Source of the DNA: Gemmatimonadota bacterium
GTDB lineage: Bacteria; Latescibacterota; UBA2968; UBA8231
Length of the DNA stretch: 37,624 nt
Assembly: GCA_002724215.1 (NCBI GenBank)
Contig: PBOD01000101.1
Coordinates: forward strand, 32,166-69,789
Direction of reading: 5' to 3'
Position 1 is the stretch's first letter. Each line of letters begins with the position of its first letter. Of the stretch, positions 14,759-22,530 are shown one piece after another. The notes beneath the pieces are model-generated. The model did not search any database. It was given only the letters and a program-made list of their open reading frames with translations, and was not told the origin of the DNA. The position numbers were made by a program, and so were the translations under genes.

Positions 14759-16396
14759 TCAGTCGAGCAGGCGGATGGTGCCGGCGCTGCCATCGACTTC
14801 GACTTGCTGCCCATCTTTGAGCTGATCGACTGCGTCCTTGACGCCAAGGACGGCGGGGATGCCGTACTCGCGGGCGACGACCGCGCCGTGGCTGAGTTTG
14901 CCGCCGGTCTGGGTCACCAGCGCGGCAATGGTGGCAAAGAGCGGTGTCCACGCCGGATTGGTGGTCACCGCGACCATAATATCGCCGGGTTGGATGGCGT
15001 CGGTGTCGGTCATCGCGCGCAGTACGCGGACCGGGCCGCGGGCGATGCCGGCAGCGCAGGGATTGCCGTGCAGGACGCCCGGCTCCTCGGGTAGCCGTTC
15101 TTTTTCTGCTCCGTCTTTCCTGGGTGGCGGCTCGACGCCGAGGCGATCGGGAGGAGTGATGGCGCTGAAGTGCTGGAAGGCGGCGCGGCGCTTGGCGACC
15201 AGGGGGCGCAAGTCTGCTGCAGGCGGGGCGGCGAGCGCGGTGTGGATTTCGTCACAATGGAGGAACAGGGCGTCCTCGGCTGCATCGATTGCGTCGGCGC
15301 TGGCGAGTCGGTGTCCGCAGGCCATAAGCACGTAGCGGATCCGGGCCGTGGATGCAAAATCGATGTAGACGCCGTGGTCCTCGGAGAGGATCATACCGGT
15401 TTGCGCCCATTGTAATAGTTGTTCGAAGCGGTCGCGCACCGGCTGCGGGAAATGAGTGAGTTTGGCCCGGGTTGCGGCGATGGCTTCATCGCGTTCAGCG
15501 GCCAGGCGGGTCATTTCGACGCGGGGGTCGCGGGCGTCGGGCTGCAGGTAGTCGCGCAGGTTTCTAAAAATCGGTGCCGGGTCTTCGCGCCAGGTCGGAT
15601 GGGCGATGGTCCAGGTCGGTGGGCGTTGGCCGTGCTGGTCGAGAAAGAGGTCGAGCGCAGCGGCGAAGTCTGCGTGGTCGGCGGCGCGCAGGGCGTCGAG
15701 CGTACAGCCAGGGGCGCGGAGCTGATCGGCGAGTGCGGGTTGATCCATAGCGCGGCGGCTCAGATCCCATAGCGCGTGGCCCATTGCGACGGTGAGGTTG
15801 GGCATGGCCTGGAACAGCCGCTGGGCGGCGAAGGGATCGGTTTTTTCGTCGTAGTCTGCGAAAAGCTCTTCGTAGTATTCGGCCAGCTTGCCCATGGCGT
15901 CGTAGGCCGGGCGGACGATGGCAAAGTGGATCGCCCACAGGCGCGGCAGGCGTTCCCATGTGTCGGCCAGATGGGCGGCTAGATCCTCCGGGGCGGCGCT
16001 ATCGAGGTCGAACTCGTCCCAGAAGGCTAGGTGGGCGAGTATTTCGGGCTGCCATTGCTCCTGCCAGCGGCGGCCCATTTCGGCCATAGCTTTTTCCTGG
16101 GCGGCTTCGTTGGTCTTTTTTGCAGTTTTCTTCGCGTCATCGTCCAGCAGCGTGCGCCTGCTGCTGTATAGATATCCGTTGAAACATCGGTCGCACATCT
16201 GGTAGACTGGCTCGAGGTCGAGGATCCGCAGGGTGTCTTGCCAGCCCAGGCCGGCCTGCTGCCAAAAATCGGCTTCCAACGGCGTAATGGGGTCGGGCCG
16301 ATGGTGGGTATCGCGCTCCCAGGTGTAGCCGGCCTCTTCCTCGCTTTCCCACGCGACGGGGAAATTTTCGGGCAGGGCGATGCGCTTGCTGGTCAT
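14759..16396 (-). CDS. PEP-utilizing enzyme mobile (phosphohistidine swivel) domain protein without ATP-grasp
   Basis: 545-aa protein. Only the C-terminus is recognisable: TQTGGKLSHG followed by AVVARE and GIPAVLGV (495-519), the PEP-utilizer mobile domain whose H503 is phosphorylated in PEP synthase, PPDK and enzyme I. The N-terminal 400 residues are helical and contain no ATP-grasp nucleotide-binding domain and no PEP-binding TIM barrel; a CDRC pair (residues about 67-70) is conspicuous near the N-terminus. Split enzymes with this layout are known: in phenylphosphate synthase, one subunit carries the histidine domain and another the ATP-binding part. No such partner is visible in the window. 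The start is ATG 16396, overlapping the upstream PhyH stop by 4 nt. Last gene of the nine-gene minus run. Catalytic independence is doubtful; a phosphoryl-transfer subunit is the best inference. Confidence 0.75.
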   Translation of the reverse strand: MTSKRIALPENFPVAWESEEEAGYTWERDTHHRPDPITPLEADFWQQAGLGWQDTLRILDLEPVYQMCDRCFNGYLYSSRRTLLDDDAKKTAKKTNEAAQEKAMAEMGRRWQEQWQPEILAHLAFWDEFDLDSAAPEDLAAHLADTWERLPRLWAIHFAIVRPAYDAMGKLAEYYEELFADYDEKTDPFAAQRLFQAMPNLTVAMGHALWDLSRRAMDQPALADQLRAPGCTLDALRAADHADFAAALDLFLDQHGQRPPTWTIAHPTWREDPAPIFRNLRDYLQPDARDPRVEMTRLAAERDEAIAATRAKLTHFPQPVRDRFEQLLQWAQTGMILSEDHGVYIDFASTARIRYVLMACGHRLASADAIDAAEDALFLHCDEIHTALAAPPAADLRPLVAKRRAAFQHFSAITPPDRLGVEPPPRKDGAEKERLPEEPGVLHGNPCAAGIARGPVRVLRAMTDTDAIQPGDIMVAVTTNPAWTPLFATIAALVTQTGGKLSHGAVVAREYGIPAVLGVKDAVDQLKDGQQVEVDGSAGTIRLLD

Positions 16397-17199
16397 CGGG
16401 CGGTCTCCTTGCTGGCGGCTAGGGCGGCGCGGGCTTGCTGCTGCGCATATCGCCAGCGCTCGGTGAGTGGACCGCCGTCGGCGTGGCTGACGATGTCGTG
16501 GATGGTGGCGCGCGGTTGGTAGGGCAGGTAGAGGCCGGTGTGCCAGGCCAGGTTGCGGTAGATCATAAAGTCGCCGGCATTGAGGTAGATCTGAACGGCA
16601 CCGGGCATGGCGCGGCAGTGCTCGAGGTAGAAGCGTTCGGCCTCGACGTGGGTGATATCCGGAGCCGGTTCGCGCATGCGGGGGTCGTCGGTGCTCTGCT
16701 GCTCGCCGGGCAAATCGAAGGAGCGCAGATGGCTGCCAGGGACGTACCAGGTGCAGGCGTCGGCGTAGAGCGCGCAATTGACCTGGTTAAATACGCGCAG
16801 GTCGTGCCAGACTTCGTCGAGGGCGGTACGGACTGCGTCGCTGCGGGCTGCGAGCGGGACTTCGACCACGCCGTCGCGGTGCCAGCCGCAGTGCCAGGGG
16901 TGGTCGAGCGGCTCGACCAGCAGGCCCATGATGTGGAGATGGCCATGGGTGTATCCGGGGCCGAGGAGTTTTGCCACCGCGTCTTTGAGCGCGGGTAATT
17001 CGACGTAGTCGCGGAAGGGCTGGAGGTCGATTTTGTCGCCGTACTGGTCCAGGGGTTGGATGCGCTGGGTCTGCGGGCCGTTGAGCTCGTGGGCCAGGTC
17101 GCGGGCGATATCGGCCTGGCGGCGCAGATCCGCGAGGAGGCTCGGCGGGACGATGCCGCGGAAGACGAGGTGTCCCCTGGTGAGATATTCGTCGAGCAA
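16393..17199 (-). CDS. Phytanoyl-CoA dioxygenase (PhyH) family protein
   Basis: 268-aa Fe(II)/2-oxoglutarate oxygenase. The iron ligands are H107-x-D109 (GWHRDG) and the distal histidine in AWHTGLY near residue 220, with an arginine nine residues later (QPRAT) as the 2-oxoglutarate anchor. An insertion of about 40 residues between the core strands (around 150-200) is longer than in the other copies here and may shape the substrate pocket. The gene starts 3 nt after the dehydrogenase stop and overlaps the PEP-swivel gene by 4 nt, so it belongs firmly to the nine-gene minus-strand operon. The close pairing with a phosphohistidine protein suggests the two act on the same intermediate; this is inference. 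Confidence 0.9.
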   Translation of the reverse strand: MLDEYLTRGHLVFRGIVPPSLLADLRRQADIARDLAHELNGPQTQRIQPLDQYGDKIDLQPFRDYVELPALKDAVAKLLGPGYTHGHLHIMGLLVEPLDHPWHCGWHRDGVVEVPLAARSDAVRTALDEVWHDLRVFNQVNCALYADACTWYVPGSHLRSFDLPGEQQSTDDPRMREPAPDITHVEAERFYLEHCRAMPGAVQIYLNAGDFMIYRNLAWHTGLYLPYQPRATIHDIVSHADGGPLTERWRYAQQQARAALAASKETAR

Positions 17200-17202
17200 G
17201 GG

Positions 17203-18189
17203 CTAGATATCGCGGTTGGTGACCAGGCCTTCGAGCGGCTCGCCGCGGGCGTAGCGGTCGAGATTGTCGGCGGCGAAGCGCGCGCGGTTGCGGGCAGTGC
17301 CATTGGTCGAGCCGGCGGTGTGGGGCATGGTGAAGACATTGGGCAGCCGATAGACGGGCAAATCGACATCGGGCGGCTCCTGCGCGAAGACATCGAGGCC
17401 GGCACCGCCCAGGCGGCCTTCCTCCAGAGCCTGGTAGAGCGCTTCCTCATCGACGAGTTCGCCGCGGGCGATATTGATCAGGCAGGCGCTGGTCTTCATT
17501 AGGCCGAGGCGCCGGGCGTTTATCGTGTGGTGGGTTTGCGGGGTGAGGTGGAGGTGCAGGGACAGATAATCGCTGTCGGCGACGAGTTGGTCGAGGTCGT
17601 CGGGGGTGCCCAGAAATTCGGGTTGGAGTTCGGCGAGAATCTCCTCCTCGATGGGGCGGATGTCGATGGCGTGTATTTTGAGGCCAAAGGGTTTGGCACG
17701 GCGGGCCAGCTCCTGGGCACTCGAGCCGAAGCCGACCAGGCCCAGGGTCTGGCCCGCGAGTTCGGTGCCGGTGGGCGAGTAGAGTTTGCCGGCGGCAAAG
17801 TTGGCGTGTGCCTCGGTGTATTTGTGCGCATGCATGAGGATGAACATCATTGCGCTCTGGGCCAGGGCGACGCTAGAGAGGTGGCCGGGGCAGTGGGCGA
17901 GCGTCAGGCCGGCGTCGAGGATTTCCTCGACGTGGACGTGGTCGAGGCCAGTGGTCTGGGCCTGGAGGTATTTGACGCCGGCCGCAGCGGCGATGGGGAT
18001 GAGGTCTTTGGTGATATTGCCGCCGAGATCGACGATGACTTCGATGTCGGCGAATTGGGGTCCAGGAGAAGCGGAGCGGTCGAAGATGCTGAGGTTGTGG
18101 GTGCGGGATATGAGGTCGGTTATTTCGGTATTCCAGGATTTCAGCACGTCGTTGGGATGCGGGAGAAAGAGGACGTTGAGTGTGCGCAT
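17203..18189 (-). CDS. D-isomer-specific 2-hydroxyacid dehydrogenase
   Basis: 328-aa NAD(P)-dependent dehydrogenase of the D-2-hydroxyacid family (glycerate, lactate, phosphoglycerate type). The Rossmann motif G153-F-G155 (GLVGFGSSAQE) is present, with D176 after the second strand favouring NAD+. The catalytic triad is complete: R242 (NIARGELVDE), E271 (FAQEP) and H290 (MPHTAG). AHCPGHLSSVALA near 100-110 is the usual inter-domain block. It would interconvert a 2-hydroxyacid and a 2-oxoacid in the cytoplasm. AGGA sits 5 nt before the ATG. A 110-nt spacer separates it from the upstream Ldh-type gene, so an internal promoter is possible. The operon also holds a second, unrelated dehydrogenase for similar substrates. 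Confidence 0.93.
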   Translation of the reverse strand: MRTLNVLFLPHPNDVLKSWNTEITDLISRTHNLSIFDRSASPGPQFADIEVIVDLGGNITKDLIPIAAAAGVKYLQAQTTGLDHVHVEEILDAGLTLAHCPGHLSSVALAQSAMMFILMHAHKYTEAHANFAAGKLYSPTGTELAGQTLGLVGFGSSAQELARRAKPFGLKIHAIDIRPIEEEILAELQPEFLGTPDDLDQLVADSDYLSLHLHLTPQTHHTINARRLGLMKTSACLINIARGELVDEEALYQALEEGRLGGAGLDVFAQEPPDVDLPVYRLPNVFTMPHTAGSTNGTARNRARFAADNLDRYARGEPLEGLVTNRDI

Positions 18190-18299
18190 CGGGATCCTGA
18201 TTTGAGGGTTAGGTGCGTGCGGGCAGGTTGCGGGGATGCTCAGTAGTCACTTGGTGATTAGGGTAAAGTGGAATGCAGGTCTGCACAAGGGAGAGGCTG

Positions 18300-19361
18300 C
18301 TAGATGACAATGGTTTGTGCCTCGGCAGCGTCCAGGCCGAGTTCATTGGCAGTGCTGATCAGAGTCTGCCAGGTGGTGTCGTCGACAGCGATGCCATTGG
18401 CGAGATTGTGCTGGCGATTGCGCTCTTCTATTTCGCCGGGCATCAGGATATCGTCGACGCCGGGGGCTTTGCGCGAGCTTTTGACGAAGTCGATGAAGCG
18501 CTGGACTTCGACGGTGAAGCCGAGTTCGGCCGGCAGGCGTTCGCAGTCGATGATCAGCGAGTACATGCCGTTGAGCAGGCGCTGGTCATTGGCGGGGTTG
18601 GAGCAGGAGTTGCCGGTCAGCGCGCCGGCAAACATTTCGGCGATGACGCTGAGGCCGTAGCCCTTGTGGCCGCCGAAGGGCAATAGCACGCCCGGCGGAT
18701 CGGTGTAGAAGCGGGCGGGATCGGTGGTGGGCTGGCCCTGGTTGTCGATGATGCAGCCGGGCGGCACGTCGGTGCCCTTGTTGAGCGCGACCTTGAGCTT
18801 GCCCTCGGCGGTGGCGCAGGTCGAGATGTCGAGTATGATCGGCAGACCGTCTTTGACCGGCACACCGGCGGCGAGGGGGTTGGCCGAGAGGCGGCGATCG
18901 ATGCCGCCGAAGGGTGCGGTGAGCAGGCCGTAGCCGCTGGTGTTGACGAAGTGGAACGAGGCCATGCCGGCGCGCGCGACCAGCGTCGGCCAGTCGCCGA
19001 TGCGGCCGAGGTGGGCGCTGTTGCGCAGCGACACAGTGGCGATGCCGTGCTTTTTGGCCATGTCGATCCCCAATTGCATGGCCTGCTCGCCGATGACCTG
19101 GCCGAAACCGAAATTGCCGTCGACAATGGCCATCGAGTCGGTCTGGAAGATCACGCGCAACGATTGGTTGGGGCGCACCTGGTCGTTTTTTACATAGTCG
19201 ATATAGTAGGACACGCGGATGATGCCGTGCGAGTCGTGGCCGACGAGGTTGGATTCGACGAGGTAGTGGGCGACGCGTTCGGCTTCGTGGGCGTTGGAGC
19301 CGGCGCGTTCGAAGATCTGTTGGACGAAGGGGCGGAGCTTGTCGGGGTTGAGGAGCGGCAT
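18300..19361 (-). CDS. Malate/L-lactate/ureidoglycolate dehydrogenase family (Ldh_2) protein
   Basis: 353-aa NAD(P)-dependent dehydrogenase of the Ldh_2 family, which has its own fold unrelated to classical lactate dehydrogenases. Typical blocks are ESNLVGHDSHG (36-46, H45 near the active site), DGNFGFGQVIG (about 85-95), RNSAHLGRIG (about 113-122), LDISTCATAEGKL and FGGHKGYGLS. Members oxidise L-malate, L-lactate, L-sulfolactate, ureidoglycolate or other 2-hydroxyacids. It lies 3 nt after the cyclase gene and is followed by a 110-nt gap. Together with the D-2-hydroxyacid dehydrogenase it could invert the stereochemistry of a 2-hydroxyacid through the 2-oxoacid (as in sulfolactate catabolism), an idea suggested only by context. 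Confidence 0.93.
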   Translation of the reverse strand: MPLLNPDKLRPFVQQIFERAGSNAHEAERVAHYLVESNLVGHDSHGIIRVSYYIDYVKNDQVRPNQSLRVIFQTDSMAIVDGNFGFGQVIGEQAMQLGIDMAKKHGIATVSLRNSAHLGRIGDWPTLVARAGMASFHFVNTSGYGLLTAPFGGIDRRLSANPLAAGVPVKDGLPIILDISTCATAEGKLKVALNKGTDVPPGCIIDNQGQPTTDPARFYTDPPGVLLPFGGHKGYGLSVIAEMFAGALTGNSCSNPANDQRLLNGMYSLIIDCERLPAELGFTVEVQRFIDFVKSSRKAPGVDDILMPGEIEERNRQHNLANGIAVDDTTWQTLISTANELGLDAAEAQTIVI

Positions 19362-19364
19362 GGT

Positions 19365-20009
19365 CTATTCTGCTATCGTGGCGAAGGCGCGCACCGGCGA
19401 GCCGTCGCGTCCAGCGATGGCCAGCGGGATGGCGCTGAAGGTAAAGGCGTTGTCGCCGATCTCGGCGAGATTGGTGAGGTTTTCCACGATGAGTACGTCG
19501 TGGCCCAGCAAGACGAGGTGTGCCGGGTGCGGCGGGCGATCGACCGAGGGAAAGTCGACGCCGATCAGGCGCACTTTGCAGTCGACGATGAGTTGTGCGG
19601 CGGCGGCGGTGAGCACGGGGTGCTCGCTGAAGAAGCCGGGTTGCCGCCATTGTTCATACCAGCCGGTATTGATAATGAGATGTGGGTGGCCGGCGATGGC
19701 ATCGCGATGGGGCGCGAGATCGATTTCGTCGATGACGGGGCATTCGCAGAGGTCGATTTTGTACGCAGGGCCGGCACAGTCGGCGAGCGGAATCTGGTCG
19801 ATGGTGGCGCGGTCGGCGTAGAAGTGGAAGGGCGCGTCGATATGGGTGGCGCAGTGGATCGGCAGGGTGATCTGGGCGCAGTTGAGGCTCTGACGCTCTT
19901 CGCGGCCGGTCTGGTCGGTGGATTGCAGGATTTTGATGGCGACGGCCGGGTCGCCTGGGAAGGGCGGGGTGTCGTCGGTCAGTGGATGGCTGAGGTCGAT
20001 AAGCGGCAT
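19365..20009 (-). CDS. Cyclase-family metal-dependent hydrolase (kynurenine formamidase-like)
   Basis: 214-aa protein of the cyclase/KynB family. The metal motif H52-x3-H56-x-D58-x-P-x-H62 (HCATHIDAPFH) matches the family signature HxGTHxDxPxH with a Cys-Ala in place of the usual Gly. Such enzymes hydrolyse formamides, cyclic amides or act in isatin and polyketide chemistry using Zn or Mn. The N-terminal IDLSHPLTDDTPPFPGD is the second characteristic block. It is separated by 3-4 nt from both neighbours and is part of the nine-gene minus-strand operon. KynB itself is unlikely, as no other kynurenine pathway gene is present. A ring-opening or amide/ester hydrolysis step between oxygenation and dehydrogenation would fit. 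Confidence 0.9.
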   Translation of the reverse strand: MPLIDLSHPLTDDTPPFPGDPAVAIKILQSTDQTGREERQSLNCAQITLPIHCATHIDAPFHFYADRATIDQIPLADCAGPAYKIDLCECPVIDEIDLAPHRDAIAGHPHLIINTGWYEQWRQPGFFSEHPVLTAAAAQLIVDCKVRLIGVDFPSVDRPPHPAHLVLLGHDVLIVENLTNLAEIGDNAFTFSAIPLAIAGRDGSPVRAFATIAE

Positions 20010-20013
20010 TGGA

Positions 20014-20832
20014 TCAATCCCAAACCACGGGGCGGTAGCGCTTCAATAGCTGCTTGCCCCGTGCGGACAGGGCACGGTACGAGGATTCGGGCATCTTGAT
20101 GGTTTGATCGATGTGCCAGAAGTTGCGGCCGTAGCAGAGGCAGAGCTCGGGCCGGGGGTCGGGGCTGGGGTTGGGGGTACCGCGGTGTAAGGTGCGAACG
20201 TCTTGCACCCACATCGCGCCCTTGTTGAGATTGAGGCGGTGGGCGGAGGGGAAGTGCCCTTTGCCCAGGATTTCGTCGTAGTGGCCCTCGTATTCGGGCA
20301 GGGCCAGATACTGGGTTGAAGGCAGGACTTCGAAGCTGCCATTTTGTTCGGAGGTGTCGCACAGCGGGTATTTGACGCCGACGATGGGGACGGTCTCCGG
20401 GCCGACGTGAGGGATGTCGTTGCCGATGTTGGTATCGCGGTGCCAGTGCTGGAAGACGCTGCCGTGACAGGGGGTGTTGGAATGGTAGCAGGTGAGGATA
20501 TAGCCGTCGGGCTTCCACAGGCGGTCGAGGAATTCGAGGATGACCGGGTGTTCGTAGATTTCGGGGTCGGCAAAGGGAGCGAGCCAGGGGATGGTCAGGG
20601 TATAGCGGTTGGTGGTTTGCAGCCGGCCCATGCCGGTGCGCGGGTCGCCGCGCTCGCCGAGGTCGTGGACTTCGGTCTCGCGCTCCTGCACGTTGGCCAG
20701 CAGGGGCAGGAAGGCGGCGCGGATGGCATCGACTTTTTCCGGCGCGATCATATCGTCGAAGACGGTATAGCCATTGATCCTGAACTCGGCGATTTTGAGG
20801 TCGAAGTCGACGTCTTGGCAGGAGAGGGTCAC
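20014..20832 (-). CDS. Phytanoyl-CoA dioxygenase (PhyH) family protein
   Basis: 272-aa Fe(II)/2-oxoglutarate oxygenase. The facial triad is H131-x-D133 (WHRDT) and H216 (TLHRGTP). The start is GTG 20832, three bases after the aldolase stop, with GAAGGA about 9 nt upstream; the frame is open further upstream, but that segment lies inside the aldolase gene and does not look like PhyH. The region after the distal histidine (NPSPDPRPELCL) contains the expected arginine. It lies between the HpcH/HpaI aldolase and the cyclase-family gene with almost no spacing, so expression is surely joint. One of four oxygenases in this operon; identity to the others looks low outside the motifs, arguing for different substrates rather than recent duplication. 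Confidence 0.88.
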   Translation of the reverse strand: MTLSCQDVDFDLKIAEFRINGYTVFDDMIAPEKVDAIRAAFLPLLANVQERETEVHDLGERGDPRTGMGRLQTTNRYTLTIPWLAPFADPEIYEHPVILEFLDRLWKPDGYILTCYHSNTPCHGSVFQHWHRDTNIGNDIPHVGPETVPIVGVKYPLCDTSEQNGSFEVLPSTQYLALPEYEGHYDEILGKGHFPSAHRLNLNKGAMWVQDVRTLHRGTPNPSPDPRPELCLCYGRNFWHIDQTIKMPESSYRALSARGKQLLKRYRPVVWD

Positions 20833-20834
20833 GA

Positions 20835-21557
20835 TTATTTGTCCTTCAATTCGGCCAGTAGCGCGCTGCCGCGGTCGAGCAGGAGGTCGAGGTCGGATTT
20901 GAGCGTAATGGCTTGGAAGCCGGCGGCCTTTTGCGCGGCAAAGTCGTCGGGCGAATAGGTGTTGCAACAGGCGAGTTTGCCGGCGGCGAGGGTGGTGTCA
21001 ATGACCTTCTTGAGCGCGGCCTTTTGCGCGGGTTCTTTTTCGTACTCTTCGCGGTGGCGCGACAGGCCCAGCGAGATGGCGAGGTCGACCGGGCCGACGA
21101 AACAGCCGTCGACGCCGGGCAGGGCCATGATGTCGGCGCAGGCATCGACGCCGTCGATGTGTTCCATCTGCACTAAGAGCAGCGTGTCGTCGTTGGCCTT
21201 TTCGAAGTAGTCGGCGCCGTAGTGGAGAAAGTTGTCGCCGCCCAGAGAGCGGACGCCGGTAGGCGGGTATTTGGCGGCATCGGCGACGGCTTTGGCGGTG
21301 CCCAGCGAGTTGACCATGGGCACCACGATGCCGCCGGCGCCGAGGTCGAGGGCCTTTTCGACATCGCCGGGGGCGCCGATGGCGGTGCGGACCAGTGGCC
21401 GGGCGCCGGTAGCGCGGATGGCGTGGATGCACTCGTAGGCGGTCTCCCAGTTCATGGCGCCGTGCTGGAGGTCGAGGATGATCCAGTCCCAGCCCATCTG
21501 TCCGAGATAGCGCGAGATCATGGGTTGGGGGATGCTCTGCCAGATGCCGATGGTCAT
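20835..21557 (-). CDS. HpcH/HpaI aldolase/citrate lyase family protein
   Basis: 240-aa class II (metal-dependent) aldolase of the HpcH/HpaI type, which cleaves 4-hydroxy-2-oxoacids to pyruvate plus an aldehyde. Characteristic blocks are GWDWIILDLQHG (22-33, with H32), RPLVRTAIG (53-61, substrate-binding R57), GAGGIVVPMVNS (73-84), QMEHIDGV (130-137, metal ligand E132) and FVGPVDLAISLG (153-164, metal ligand D158). The TIM-barrel length is about right. The start is ATG 21557, because the frame upstream enters the neighbouring PhyH gene; GAGGGG lies roughly 12 nt upstream. It could produce or consume the 2-oxoacid or hydroxyacid handled by the two dehydrogenases downstream in the operon. Confidence 0.93.
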   Translation of the reverse strand: MTIGIWQSIPQPMISRYLGQMGWDWIILDLQHGAMNWETAYECIHAIRATGARPLVRTAIGAPGDVEKALDLGAGGIVVPMVNSLGTAKAVADAAKYPPTGVRSLGGDNFLHYGADYFEKANDDTLLLVQMEHIDGVDACADIMALPGVDGCFVGPVDLAISLGLSRHREEYEKEPAQKAALKKVIDTTLAAGKLACCNTYSPDDFAAQKAAGFQAITLKSDLDLLLDRGSALLAELKDK

Positions 21558-21574
21558 TTGTCGCGAAGATCCCC

Positions 21575-22513
21575 TCAACTCGAAAAACCAGGCGTTCCGC
21601 GCCCTCGGCCCGCCGCCTGGTTGAGCTGCATGCTGCCCGCGCTCTCCTCGCTGCGGGCGTCTTCGTCCCATAGATCCAGGCCGAGCAGTTTTCTGCCCAG
21701 TGGGGTCAACGCGGCGGTGGTGCCGTATTCGCGCTCCCAGTTGCGCGGGTCGCCGGGGAAGGGATTGCCTTGCGGCGCCCGGCGGTGCAGCCAGGCGTCG
21801 ATGCGCCACTGGCGCGCCTTTTCGTTTTGCTCTTGGGCGGGCGACATCGACATGTACTGCGCCATGCGCGGCTGGTCGGAAGTGTTGGGGCTGACGCCAT
21901 GCGGGAGCTGGCTATTCCAGATCAGCAGGTCGCCGGCTTCGATCGGAATCGTCTCAATGGTCAATCCGCGGATATCGGGTTTGTGCGGATCGCGGTCTTT
22001 AGGCTGGGTCTTGATCCACTCGGGCAGGCGTTTGGGCATGCCGGGAACGCACTGGAAGCCACCCTGGCCGGGCACGGTGTCGGTGAGGCTCAAGATGCCC
22101 TGGACGTCGAAGGGCAGCGGATCGAGCGCGGTGTCGATATCCCAGTGGATGAAGCCTTTAAAATCGAACTCACCGCGGTTGGGCACGTTGAGATTGCAGC
22201 GATCGATGCTGGTCCACAGCTTTTCGGTGTTCCAGATATCGACGAAGGCACCGTAGATTCTGGGCAACTGGCGGATGGCCCACATCGCCGGGTGGTGGTA
22301 CATCTCGATCATGCCCGAGCCGTTGAGTTCGGCCATGCCGTTTTCGCGCTCGGGCTTGCGGTACCAGGTGTCGGGATCGCCGGGTTCCATCTCCTGAAAT
22401 TTCCAGATCGCATCGACGACGGCCTGGACCATATCGGGCGGCGCGGCCTGGCGGACGATGACGTAGCCCAGGTCGTCGAAGCAGGCGCGATCCTGCGGCG
22501 TGAGTACGCGCAT
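21575..22513 (-). CDS. Phytanoyl-CoA dioxygenase (PhyH) family protein
   Basis: 312-aa Fe(II)/2-oxoglutarate oxygenase. Ligands are H123-x-D125 (IHWDID) and H205 (LPHGVSP), with R216 as probable 2-oxoglutarate anchor. The chosen start, ATG 22513, is preceded by GGGGAA about 7 nt upstream; the frame continues further upstream but into the neighbouring oxygenase gene. The C-terminus has an extra tail of about 40 residues (LGRKLLGLDLW and a Ser/Gly-rich end). It is the second gene of the nine-gene run, 17 nt after the first oxygenase and 17 nt before the aldolase. The FQCVPGMPKR block replaces the more usual PGSH, marking it as a distinct PhyH subgroup. Confidence 0.88.
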   Translation of the reverse strand: MRVLTPQDRACFDDLGYVIVRQAAPPDMVQAVVDAIWKFQEMEPGDPDTWYRKPERENGMAELNGSGMIEMYHHPAMWAIRQLPRIYGAFVDIWNTEKLWTSIDRCNLNVPNRGEFDFKGFIHWDIDTALDPLPFDVQGILSLTDTVPGQGGFQCVPGMPKRLPEWIKTQPKDRDPHKPDIRGLTIETIPIEAGDLLIWNSQLPHGVSPNTSDQPRMAQYMSMSPAQEQNEKARQWRIDAWLHRRAPQGNPFPGDPRNWEREYGTTAALTPLGRKLLGLDLWDEDARSEESAGSMQLNQAAGRGRGTPGFSS

Positions 22514-22530
22514 CGATTGTTCCCCGTGGT

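Noticed and set aside
18586-19650. A 354-codon minus-strand frame overlapping the Ldh_2 and cyclase genes
   Set aside because: Arg-rich shadow in another frame of two well-supported genes.
21222-22256. A 344-codon plus-strand frame across the aldolase and PhyH genes
   Set aside because: Antisense to two enzymes with intact motifs; composition is shadow-like.
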